Positions 1-7,680 of a stretch of DNA of 64,000 nt are shown piece by piece. The translations under genes were made by a program, and so were the position numbers. Each line of letters starts with the position of its first letter. Within the stretch, counting starts at the first letter, position 1. Source of the DNA: Asanoa siamensis (GTDB lineage: Bacteria > Actinomycetota > Actinomycetes > Mycobacteriales > Micromonosporaceae); assembly GCF_016862555.1 (NCBI RefSeq), contig NZ_BONE01000027.1:1-64000 (forward strand). Direction: 5' to 3'. The notes beneath the pieces are model-generated. The model did not search any database, had not been told where the DNA came from, and saw only the letters and a program-made list of their open reading frames with translations.

Positions 1-4
1 GGCA

Positions 5-2224
5 GTGTCCGGGTCGTCCCCGGCGGACCTGTGGTCGGACGACAAGCCCGCTCCAACGCCAGCCGGTCAGTCGGCTGCGGTGGAGTCGTCCGCGACAGAT
101 TCGCGGTCAGAGCGTGCGGCGGCATTTGATCAGTCGGCGCCAGGGGAGTCGCGATCGTCGGCGACCGATTTGTGGTCGGAGCTCAAGGCCGCTCCGACGC
201 CGAGCGATCAGCCGCCTGCGGCAGAATCCCGCTCGTCCGCAACGGATCTGTGGTCGGGGCGGAGGCCTTCCGCCTCGACGAGCGAGACGTCGGTGCCAGC
301 GGGCCAACCGGCGTCGTCGGCGACGGACCTGTGGTCGGACCGCAAGCCTTCGGCGGAGAGCGATCAGACCCGGTCGGGCTCGTCGACACCTGACCTATGG
401 GCGGAGCGCAAGCCCTCAGCGACGGGGGCCGCCGCCGAACCGGGCTCGCCAGCAACCGAGTACCGGCCAGAGCCGAAGCCGGGCTCGCAGGTGACTGACC
501 TGTGGTCGGTCCATGCGGACTCCGCCTCGGCCAGTCCTCAGGGCGGCGGAGGTCCGGCGGGCCCGGACCTGGGATCCGCGCAGCGGCCAGGCAACGGGCA
601 GACGCCAGCCGCCGAACAGGGTGCAGCCGCCGGTGACCCGTGGCCGGCCCAGCAGCGCGTCGCCCAGGACGGGACCAGCGGGCGGTCCCAGTCGCGCGCG
701 GCGGATCTCTGGTCTGATCAGGTGCGCCCAGCGGCGGCGGGCGACGAGCGGCCGGCGGCCAGTTCGTGGGCGGACCAACAGTCCGCAGCGCCGACCGGGA
801 CCGACGAGCGCTTGGGCGCCGGGACGGCAGGGGCCGGGTCTGCCCCGGGCAACTCCCAGCCGGCTACGCGGGTGGCCGGTCAGCCGGGGGACGCCAGGCA
901 GCCGGGCGGTCAGCCCGCCGGCACCGAGCCGTCGCACTCGTGGGCCACTGAGTCCGCGGATGCCCAGCCGAACACGGCAGGGCAGCGCGACCCCGCAACC
1001 GACCAACAGCAGGCAGCCGCGGCCGCCTTGTGGGCGTCCGCGGCGGATACCGCCGAAAACCCGGCCACCACGGGGCAGCAGTCCGGCTGGGGCGACGGGC
1101 CGTCCGCAGGCTGGGGCACCGCCGACTCCGAACCTCAGCGCTGGGCCGACCGCACCCCGTCCACCGGCACGGTCGCGCCGGCATGGACCGAGCAACCCGA
1201 CCCCACCCCCTCGGTCTTCACCGCCGAGGCCGGCGCCGTGCCCGTCGACTTCCGGCCCGCCAACGACGTCGAGGAGAGCCTGCTCAACGCCGCCGGTGAG
1301 GGCAGCACCGACACCTTCCTCTCGACCTTGCTCCTCGCCCGCGTGCTGCTGCCCGTTTCGCCCGACTCCAAGCCCGGCACACAGCCCGGCGGCGACGGGT
1401 TCGTGTGGCGCACCGAGACGATCGACGGTGAGCCCTACGTCGTCGTGTTCACCTCGCCCGAGCGGATGTCCGAGCACCCCGGCGCCACGACCGAGACCGT
1501 CACCGTCAAGTTCGTGAGGCTGATCAACAGTTGGCCGCAGGAGGACTGGTCCTTCGCCGTCAACCCCGGCACCCCCGTCGGGGCCAAGCTGCCCGGCGCC
1601 CAGATCGTCGCCCTGGCCAGTTGGGCCGCCGATGTCGGGCTCGACGCCGGTGAGGACGAGCCCGTCGTCGCGGTCGCGCCGAAGCAGGAGGCACCCGCCC
1701 CCGCGCCGGAACCCGCCACAGTGGACTCGGCCCTGCCGACGATGATGCAGAAGACCATCGCGCCGAGTCAGGTCGACTACTACCTCGAGCGGGGCTACGA
1801 CCGGGTGTCCGGCTTCGTGCACCGCGTCACCGAGGTCAGCCACCTGCGCACGCCGGCGCAACTGTTCACCGCGCTGGGCCTCGGCTACGCCAACAGCCCG
1901 TTCTCGCCCGACGCCGCCGAGGTCTACGTGTTGCGCTGGCCCGCCTACCGGCCCAGCCTCTATCGCATCCCGTACGGCGGCCAGAACGAGACCGCCATGC
2001 GCGCCATGGAGGGCTGGGTCATCGAGCGTTCGCCCTTCCGCGGCAACGGGTTCGCGCCGGGTGAGGGCAGTGACGTCATCGCGGAGTTCAAGGTGGACAG
2101 TGCCCGGTTGCCGCACGGCGCGCAGCTCTGGGTCATCCGCGGCGACGGCTCCGAGCAGGTGATCGCCACCCTGGACGCGGACGCGCCGGGCTGGAACCGG
2201 ACCAATGGGGACAGTGATGCGTGA
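5..2224 (+). CDS. SseB-domain protein with long DLW-repeat disordered N-terminus (5' end probably outside window)
   Basis: The frame is open to the left edge, so the GTG at 5 may not be the true start. Roughly residues 1-400 are low-complexity Ala/Ser/Pro/Gln sequence with a recurring short motif of the type (S/A)(T/A)DLWS followed by a basic/proline patch; about ten degenerate copies are visible. Residues about 415-545 resemble the SseB N-terminal domain found in many actinobacterial proteins of unknown role. A second globular domain (about 570-739) contains conserved-looking YYLERGYDRVSGFV and ends close to the stop. There is no signal peptide or membrane segment in the visible part. The next gene begins inside this stop codon, so the two are translationally coupled. 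The biochemical function is unknown; the architecture suggests a protein-interaction scaffold, which is inference. Confidence 0.7.
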   Translation: MSGSSPADLWSDDKPAPTPAGQSAAVESSATDSRSERAAAFDQSAPGESRSSATDLWSELKAAPTPSDQPPAAESRSSATDLWSGRRPSASTSETSVPAGQPASSATDLWSDRKPSAESDQTRSGSSTPDLWAERKPSATGAAAEPGSPATEYRPEPKPGSQVTDLWSVHADSASASPQGGGGPAGPDLGSAQRPGNGQTPAAEQGAAAGDPWPAQQRVAQDGTSGRSQSRAADLWSDQVRPAAAGDERPAASSWADQQSAAPTGTDERLGAGTAGAGSAPGNSQPATRVAGQPGDARQPGGQPAGTEPSHSWATESADAQPNTAGQRDPATDQQQAAAAALWASAADTAENPATTGQQSGWGDGPSAGWGTADSEPQRWADRTPSTGTVAPAWTEQPDPTPSVFTAEAGAVPVDFRPANDVEESLLNAAGEGSTDTFLSTLLLARVLLPVSPDSKPGTQPGGDGFVWRTETIDGEPYVVVFTSPERMSEHPGATTETVTVKFVRLINSWPQEDWSFAVNPGTPVGAKLPGAQIVALASWAADVGLDAGEDEPVVAVAPKQEAPAPAPEPATVDSALPTMMQKTIAPSQVDYYLERGYDRVSGFVHRVTEVSHLRTPAQLFTALGLGYANSPFSPDAAEVYVLRWPAYRPSLYRIPYGGQNETAMRAMEGWVIERSPFRGNGFAPGEGSDVIAEFKVDSARLPHGAQLWVIRGDGSEQVIATLDADAPGWNRTNGDSDA

Positions 2225-2579
2225 CGGCTACGTGGCCCGCTGGCGGGACCGCGAGTACGACGCCAGCCCCGACGGCGAGCAGGTCCGGATCTACCAGCCG
2301 GACGCGGGCGACGGCTTCACCGAGGTCCGCGCCGGGCGCCACGTCCGCGTCGTGCCGATGACCGAGGTCGACGAGATCGCGTACGTGCGGACCACCTGCT
2401 CCTGGAAGGGTGAGCCGTTCATCGTGCTCGCCGAGCACGACGGCTGGCTACGGGTGGAATACACCGGCGGGCGCGCCCCGATCGCCGAGTCGCTGGGCCT
2501 GGAGGCCTTCGACTTCGGCGTCTACCAGGGCTGGGCACCCGCCAACGAGGTCACCGACCTGCGCGAACACCGCGCATAG
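2217..2579 (+). CDS. Conserved hypothetical protein coupled to the SseB gene
   Basis: A 120-residue soluble protein beginning MRDGYVARWRDREYDA. The ATG at 2217 overlaps the upstream stop (2222-2224) and is preceded by a GGGGA stretch; an ATG at 2205 is the alternative. The protein is acidic and aromatic-rich, with no signal peptide, membrane segment or motif I can name. The coupling to the SseB-type gene suggests the two act together, possibly as a pair of interacting proteins. I do not recognise a family. Confidence 0.6.
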   Translation: MRDGYVARWRDREYDASPDGEQVRIYQPDAGDGFTEVRAGRHVRVVPMTEVDEIAYVRTTCSWKGEPFIVLAEHDGWLRVEYTGGRAPIAESLGLEAFDFGVYQGWAPANEVTDLREHRA

Positions 2580-2580
2580 G

Positions 2581-3525
2581 CTAAGACTTCGCCCACCGCA
2601 GCACCTCGCCGAGCACCAGGTCCGGCGCCTCCAGGTGCGGATAGTGGCCGACACCGTCCAACAACCGCCACTCGTACGGCGCCACGCAGTAACGCCCCGA
2701 CCCCTGCGCCGTCCGTGGCAGCACCGCCTTGTCCAGCGCACCGTGCAGTTGCAGCGTCGGCGTGGTCAACGGCGTCTGCATCTGCTTGACGAACCGGTAG
2801 CCGTGCAACCGCAGCACCGACCGGAACGCCCACCGGTAGCCCTCGAGCGCGCAGAACGCCGCCTGCGGGATCAGCATCGCCTCCCGGCACCGCGCGACAT
2901 AGTCGTCGAACCCGGCCGTGCGCGGCCACGCCGGCCCCGACCACCGCCGCAGGAAATCGCCGACCATCGCCGCACCGTCGCGCCGCAGCACGTGTTCATA
3001 GCGCGGCAACTGGAACCGCAGCGTCGGCGTCGCGGCGCTGAACTGGCCGCGCGGGTCCGCGAAGATCGCCGCCCGCAGCCGCAGCGGATGCGCCGCGCCG
3101 AGCACGACGAGCCGCCGCACCATCTTGGGGTGGAACGTCGCGGCCGCCCAGCCGACCATCCCGCCGAACCCGGAGCCCACGATCGTCGCCTGGCGCTCCC
3201 CGAGCGCCCGGATCAGCCCGGCCACGTCGGCCGCCATCGTGAACCCGTCGTACCCCCGGGGTGGCTTGTCGCTCGCCCCGTACCCCCGCATATCGACCGC
3301 GACCGCCCGGAAGCCGGCATCGGCGACGGCGGGCAGCATCTCGTGCCAGGCCCACCAGAACTCCGGGAAGCCGTGCAGAAACAGCACGAGCGGCCCGGCC
3401 CCGGCCTCCACCACGTGGAAGCGGTTGCCGTTGGCCCCCACCGACCGGTGCGTCCACGGCCCTTCGACCAGGACGCTCGTCTCGTCTACCACCGGTTCCA
3501 TCCGGCCAGCGTAGGTCAGCGACAC
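2581..3525 (-). CDS. Alpha/beta hydrolase of the epoxide-hydrolase type, nucleophile apparently lost
   Basis: The fold signature is clear: the oxyanion-hole segment HGFPEFWWAWHE, then DMRGYGASDKP, a nucleophile elbow and a C-terminal GVGHYPHLEAPD carrying the catalytic His. The acid position (LHGALDKAVLP) is also present. At the nucleophile elbow, where epoxide hydrolases have GHDWGG, this protein reads GSGFGG, so the Asp is replaced by Gly. Either the enzyme is inactive or it uses another residue. The GTG at 3525 has GGAG ten bases upstream; an ATG at 3501 (MEPVV) lacks a visible ribosome site. It is convergent with the SseB pair and divergent from the C45 gene. Confidence 0.75.
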   Translation of the reverse strand: MSLTYAGRMEPVVDETSVLVEGPWTHRSVGANGNRFHVVEAGAGPLVLFLHGFPEFWWAWHEMLPAVADAGFRAVAVDMRGYGASDKPPRGYDGFTMAADVAGLIRALGERQATIVGSGFGGMVGWAAATFHPKMVRRLVVLGAAHPLRLRAAIFADPRGQFSAATPTLRFQLPRYEHVLRRDGAAMVGDFLRRWSGPAWPRTAGFDDYVARCREAMLIPQAAFCALEGYRWAFRSVLRLHGYRFVKQMQTPLTTPTLQLHGALDKAVLPRTAQGSGRYCVAPYEWRLLDGVGHYPHLEAPDLVLGEVLRWAKS

Positions 3526-3582
3526 CCCGAACCGGCTCCGGAGATCTCCCGGAGCGACCTCCTAGGGATTACCGTCAGGGGC

Positions 3583-4680
3583 ATGACGATGCCTGTCCCT
3601 TACGTCGATGTCAGCGGCACACCGGCCGAATGCGGCTTCGCGTACGGGCAGGCCGCACGCGCCCAGATAGCCGCGAACCTGGATCTTTACGCCGGCCGGT
3701 TCGCCGCCGTCGGCCTGAGCACGGGTGTGACCAGGGCGGCGGGTGAGCGGTTCCGCGCCGAGACGACCAGGCTCTACCCCCGGATCGCCGAGATGCTCGA
3801 CGCGACCGCCGACGGTGCCGGGGTCGACAAGGGCGACCTGTACGCGGTCAACGCCCGCACCGAGCTGATCTACGGCACGCCACCGGACGGCGGCTGCACG
3901 GTGCTCGGGGCACTCGGCACCCACACCGCCACCGGCCACACCCTGCTCGCGCAGAACTGGGACTGGCACCCGGACCAGCGCGACGCGATGCTGCTGCTCG
4001 ACACGACCGACGAGCACGGACACCGGGTCGTCGCCCTGACCGAGGCCGGCATGCTCGCCAAGACCGGTCTCAACTCCGCCGGCCTCGGCGTCTGCGTCAA
4101 CATGCTGACCACCGACCGCGACGGCGCGGGCCGCCAGCCGGGCGTGCCCTACCACGTGGTGATCAGGGCCGCGCTCGAAGCCGACACCCTCGGCCGCGCG
4201 CTCAAGGCGGTCGTCCCGAGCCCGCGCAACGCCTCGATGAACCTGCTGATCGGCCAGGCCGGTCCGGCCGGCGGCGAGGTGATCGACCTGGAACTCGTGC
4301 CGGGCGTCGCGGGCTGGCTGCACCCCGAGGGCGGCGTCCTGGCGCACGCCAACCACCTGGAAACCACGCTGCCGGTCCGCGACCTGGTCAACGACTTCGG
4401 CGGCTCGACCCTCTTCCGCGCCGCCCGCGCCCGCCGCCTGCTGCACGCCGCGGCCGAGGAGGGCAAGCTCGTCGAGGACGACCTGACGGCGATCCTGCGC
4501 GACCACCAGAGCTACCCGAACGCGATCTGCCGCCACGTCGACGACCGGGACGCGTACGCCGACCGCTCGGAAACCGTCTACACCGTGCTGATGGACCTCG
4601 ACGAGCGCCGGCTGGGGCTCGCCGAGGGTCCACCGTGCGACCACGAGATCGAGTGGCTGACGCTGGAGCGCGCGGCTTAG
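3583..4680 (+). CDS. C45-family autoproteolytic acyltransferase/hydrolase
   Basis: A 365-residue protein of the family of penicillin acyl-CoA:6-APA acyltransferase (peptidase family C45, Ntn-hydrolase fold). In that family the proenzyme cuts itself before a Cys that then becomes the N-terminal nucleophile. The matching site here is GG|CTVLG with Cys105, followed by the typical HTLLAQNWDW segment. The family hydrolyses or transfers acyl groups on amides; the natural substrate here is unknown. No signal peptide is seen, so action is cytoplasmic. The start is ATG 3583, with a second ATG at 3589. Its stop overlaps the stop of the convergent haloperoxidase gene by two bases, leaving no room for a terminator. 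Confidence 0.8.
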   Translation: MTMPVPYVDVSGTPAECGFAYGQAARAQIAANLDLYAGRFAAVGLSTGVTRAAGERFRAETTRLYPRIAEMLDATADGAGVDKGDLYAVNARTELIYGTPPDGGCTVLGALGTHTATGHTLLAQNWDWHPDQRDAMLLLDTTDEHGHRVVALTEAGMLAKTGLNSAGLGVCVNMLTTDRDGAGRQPGVPYHVVIRAALEADTLGRALKAVVPSPRNASMNLLIGQAGPAGGEVIDLELVPGVAGWLHPEGGVLAHANHLETTLPVRDLVNDFGGSTLFRAARARRLLHAAAEEGKLVEDDLTAILRDHQSYPNAICRHVDDRDAYADRSETVYTVLMDLDERRLGLAEGPPCDHEIEWLTLERAA

Positions 4681-6035
4681 CGCAGCCGGCTGTTGAACAC
4701 CTGGTTGGCGATCGCCTCGCCGGTGTTGTAGCCCTGGTCGGCGTCCCACTGCCAGTGGACGCCGAGGTAGATCCGACTGCGCCCGTTCTCCCGCGCGGCC
4801 GCGGTGAAGGTGCCCGGCGCCCGGGTCACGCCCACCGCGTGCGGGTCCTCCGTGGTCAGCACCTCGGGCATGCTGTCGCTGTTGAAATAGCGCCGCATGA
4901 TGCCCGCCCAGGCCGCGCCGAACGTCGCGTGGCCCGAGACGTACGCCGGGAAGTTCGGCGAGAAGCGGGTCACCCCGTCGCGCTGCACCGACAGCGGCTT
5001 CCAGTCGGTGATGGGCGTGGTGTTCGGGTTGCCGTCGCCGGCCGCCTCACGGATGCCGCTCTCGGGCCGCCACAGGTCGATCGAGGTCTGGTACTTGGCG
5101 TCCCACGAGGCGATGCCCGCGTCGGCCATCGCGATCGCGACGAGCGCGAAGAGCTTCATGTTCTGCGCCTCGGTCCGCTTCCGCGCCTGCGTGACCTGCG
5201 TGGTGTGGTGGAAGAGCTGACCCGGCGGCTTGTACGTGCCGTCCAGGTCGTTGGCCCAGAAGAAGGCGATGTTGGTCTGCTCCTGGGTACGCACCGTGCT
5301 GGTGTCCCGGCCGAGATCGCGTACCTCGTCGAACTGTGCCTTGTAGGCGGCGCTCTGCAGCATCGCGGTGGCGTTGGCGAACCCGCCGGGCAGCGGCGGC
5401 CGGAACTGGGAGCCGGAGGTCAGCGAGAACGGCCGGACGAGACCCCAGTTCGGCGTCTTCGCGTCACCGGAGCCGGTCGGCCGCCACTGGCCCGGTGCGG
5501 TGCTGACCTGGTACGGCGTCGTGTTGTTCGACCCGTCGTTGGCCCGGTTGTTGATGACGGCGACCGCGGCCTCCTCGCCGATGCTGGTGCTCCAACCCTC
5601 CGGGCCGGGCTCACCGATGGGCGGGAACGAGTTGGAGTCGGCGAGCGCCTGCCGGAAGTCGTGGGTCGGGAACGCCGCCGAGAGTGCGCGGTAGGCGGCC
5701 CAGTTGACGTTCTGGGTGATGTCGTAGCTGAAGTTGCCGATCCGCGAGTACCTGCCCAGATAGGGCGTGCCGAGGGTGACGAACGAGTTGTAGGCGTCGT
5801 ACATCGCCAGGTGCAGCATCGCTCCGGCCCGGCTCAGCAGAGTGGGCGAGGCCGCGGGGTTGCCGACCGCGGCACGGAAGGAGCCGAGCAGGACGCGGTT
5901 CCAGAACAGGGTCTTGTCGAACCCGCGGTCGATGGCCGCGGCCGGCGTGCGAGTGAGTGTGGTCGCACCGCCGATCGCGACCGCGGCGGCGCCGGCAGTG
6001 GTCAGCAGCCGGCGCCGGGACAGACGAGCGGTCAA
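4677..6035 (-). CDS. Tat-exported vanadium-dependent haloperoxidase / PAP2-like enzyme
   Basis: A 452-residue protein. The N-terminus carries a twin-arginine signal (SRRRLLTTAGAAAVAIGG), implying folded export, which fits a metal cofactor. The vanadate-pocket motifs of the haloperoxidase/acid-phosphatase superfamily are present in order: WRPESG, then the loop with VSGHATFG (His369; a Val replaces the usual Pro), and finally RSRIYLGVHWQWD. The family either oxidises halides with peroxide or hydrolyses phosphate, and sequence alone does not separate these. I chose a TTG start at 6035 because GGAGG lies six bases upstream, and it places the Tat motif close to the N-terminus. The gene downstream of a LuxR regulator gene on the same strand, 115 bp apart, may be its target. 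Confidence 0.8.
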   Translation of the reverse strand: MTARLSRRRLLTTAGAAAVAIGGATTLTRTPAAAIDRGFDKTLFWNRVLLGSFRAAVGNPAASPTLLSRAGAMLHLAMYDAYNSFVTLGTPYLGRYSRIGNFSYDITQNVNWAAYRALSAAFPTHDFRQALADSNSFPPIGEPGPEGWSTSIGEEAAVAVINNRANDGSNNTTPYQVSTAPGQWRPTGSGDAKTPNWGLVRPFSLTSGSQFRPPLPGGFANATAMLQSAAYKAQFDEVRDLGRDTSTVRTQEQTNIAFFWANDLDGTYKPPGQLFHHTTQVTQARKRTEAQNMKLFALVAIAMADAGIASWDAKYQTSIDLWRPESGIREAAGDGNPNTTPITDWKPLSVQRDGVTRFSPNFPAYVSGHATFGAAWAGIMRRYFNSDSMPEVLTTEDPHAVGVTRAPGTFTAAARENGRSRIYLGVHWQWDADQGYNTGEAIANQVFNSRLR

Positions 6036-6150
6036 AGGAAGCCTCCGTGGTGGTGGTGGCGAGCGCGTCGATGGATATCGACATGAGGCGATCCTTTGCC
6101 GTGGCCGCGGCGTCCGGGAGGGCAGAGCGGACGGTGGCCGGAAGCGGACG

Positions 6151-7071
6151 TCAGACCCAGCCGCGCCGCGCCGCCGCGATCCCGAGCGTGAGCCGGTTGG
6201 TCGCGCCGAGGCGTTCCTCCAGCACCTCGAAGTGGCGGCGGACCCAACGGGTGCTCCGGCCGAGGTTGCGCGCGATGGCCTCGTCCTTGAGCCCCGCCGC
6301 GGCCAGCCGGAGCACCTGGCTCTGCGCGGGTGACGGCGGGTCGGCATCGCCGGGCGTCCGTCCGAAGGGGACCGACCGGCTCCACAGCAGGTCGAAGTAG
6401 TGGCGCAGCGCGATCAGGAGCCCGCGCGCGCGGACGACCAGCGCGAGCTGTTCGCGTGGGCCGTTGACCAGCAACATCGCCCCGTGATCGGCCAGCACGA
6501 GCTCGCCGGGCAGCAACGGGTGGACCCGGAGTTGGCCGCCCGCGCCGATGAGCCGTTCGGCCTCTGCCCGGGCGGTCGGCTGCTCCAGCACGTCGCTGCT
6601 GAAGACGGTGCGGAACCGGGTCGGCGTGGTCAGGTGGCTGAGCCGGCGCGCCGCGGCCCACCGCTGCTCGAACGGGGTCGGCGCCGACGTCGTCCGCAGG
6701 GTGTAGCACGGGCCCGTGGAATAGGCGGTCAGCTCGTGCCAGTGCGCCGCCATCTCCGCCGCGCTGCGGGCGAGCGCGGTCTCGCCGGCGCCCCCGTCGG
6801 AGCCCGGGAACCTGCGCTCCAGCAGCTCCAGCTGCGCGTACTGGTCGTCGAGCCGGGTGAGGGCGTCGAGGAGCTCGCGTTGCCGGCCGGCGAGCATGCG
6901 GCGCAGGGCGGTGCCCGGCGGTGCGACGGTCAGTGAACCGGTGCCGCTGTCACGGTGGACCAGGCCGAAGGTGGTGAGTTCGTGGACCACCTCGTCGTGC
7001 TCGTCGAGACTCTCGCCGGACAGCAGCTGTTCGTAGCGCAGGCGCGCTTCATCGGATAGGAAGACGTCCAT
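6151..7071 (-). CDS. LuxR-type HTH transcriptional regulator
   Basis: A 306-residue regulator. Its last 65 residues form a LuxR/GerE winged-helix-free HTH (LRLAAAGLKDEAIARNLGRS then TRWVRRHFEVLEERLGATNR). The N-terminal part has a TrmB/MarR-like helical region (LSDEARLRYEQLL; DEHDEVVHELTTFGLV) followed by a phospholipase-D-like effector region, an arrangement common in actinobacterial regulators of unknown signal. ATG 7071 follows a GGGGGA tract. It lies upstream of the haloperoxidase gene in the same orientation, so local control of that gene is plausible but unproven. Confidence 0.8.
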   Translation of the reverse strand: MDVFLSDEARLRYEQLLSGESLDEHDEVVHELTTFGLVHRDSGTGSLTVAPPGTALRRMLAGRQRELLDALTRLDDQYAQLELLERRFPGSDGGAGETALARSAAEMAAHWHELTAYSTGPCYTLRTTSAPTPFEQRWAAARRLSHLTTPTRFRTVFSSDVLEQPTARAEAERLIGAGGQLRVHPLLPGELVLADHGAMLLVNGPREQLALVVRARGLLIALRHYFDLLWSRSVPFGRTPGDADPPSPAQSQVLRLAAAGLKDEAIARNLGRSTRWVRRHFEVLEERLGATNRLTLGIAAARRGWV

Positions 7072-7154
7072 GATTCCCCCGTTGGAGTTCCTGCGACGAT
7101 GCTCCGACGGGACGATGATCTGTGTCAATAAGTAGAACAGTTGATTACGGCACG

Positions 7155-7580
7155 TTACTGTCGCTTGAACGAGACCAGCGCGTACGGCGTGCCCTCGCCG
7201 CAGTCGATCTTTGCTCGCAGCGGCGCGACCGTGGCCGTGATGTAGGTGCCCTCCTCGAGGACGAGCCCCGAGTCGTTGTGCAGCGCGAAGCGCTGGTTGT
7301 CGTCGTTGACGACGGCGTAGCAGGGACCTGACCCGCCCTTGACCACGCGTCCCGCGATGATGTCGCCCGCTCGGTAGTCGCTCGGCGTGCTCGGCCCGAC
7401 CTTGGGTGGCGGCAACGTCGGCGGCGGGGTGGGCGACGCGGTGCGCCCCGACGGCGCGACCGGCGAGTCCGACGAACCCGGCGGTGTCGGCATGGCGGAA
7501 CCGCCTCCCTGCGTGCCACAGGCGGCCGTCAGCGCGGCCGCCAGGACGAGGGCGGCGACAGCGGTGGCGCGGCTGCTCAC
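7155..7580 (-). CDS. Putative secreted lipoprotein
   Basis: A short protein of about 141 residues with a hydrophobic leader ending in the lipobox LTAAC, so it should be lipidated and held on the outer face of the membrane. A Ser/Pro/Thr-rich linker (about residues 25-65) leads to a small domain of about 75 residues with two cysteines (GPCYAVV and KIDCGEG) that may form a disulfide. The ATG at 7586 abuts the AGGGAG ribosome site, so the GTG at 7580, six bases from it, is the more likely start. The function is unknown. Confidence 0.7.
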   Translation of the reverse strand: MSSRATAVAALVLAAALTAACGTQGGGSAMPTPPGSSDSPVAPSGRTASPTPPPTLPPPKVGPSTPSDYRAGDIIAGRVVKGGSGPCYAVVNDDNQRFALHNDSGLVLEEGTYITATVAPLRAKIDCGEGTPYALVSFKRQ

Positions 7581-7630
7581 GTGCATCTCCCTTGGACGCT
7601 ACGGCCTGATCGGCGGTTCCGAAAAGGGAA

Positions 7631-7664
7631 CGCCCCCCGCACCACCGAAGTGATGCGAGGGGCG
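7631..7664 (-). terminator. Strong intrinsic terminator of the M6 protease gene
   Basis: A 15-bp fully paired stem (two G-U pairs in RNA) closed by a UUCG tetraloop on the minus strand, arms 7631-7645 and 7650-7664. It is followed on that strand by TTCCCTTTTC. It lies just after the stop of the M6 gene at 7681. Confidence 0.85.
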
Positions 7665-7680
7665 CGCGTACCCGAGAAGA

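Noticed and set aside
7071-7154. Possible riboswitch upstream of the LuxR gene.
   Set aside because: The 80-bp spacer has no stable paired structure.
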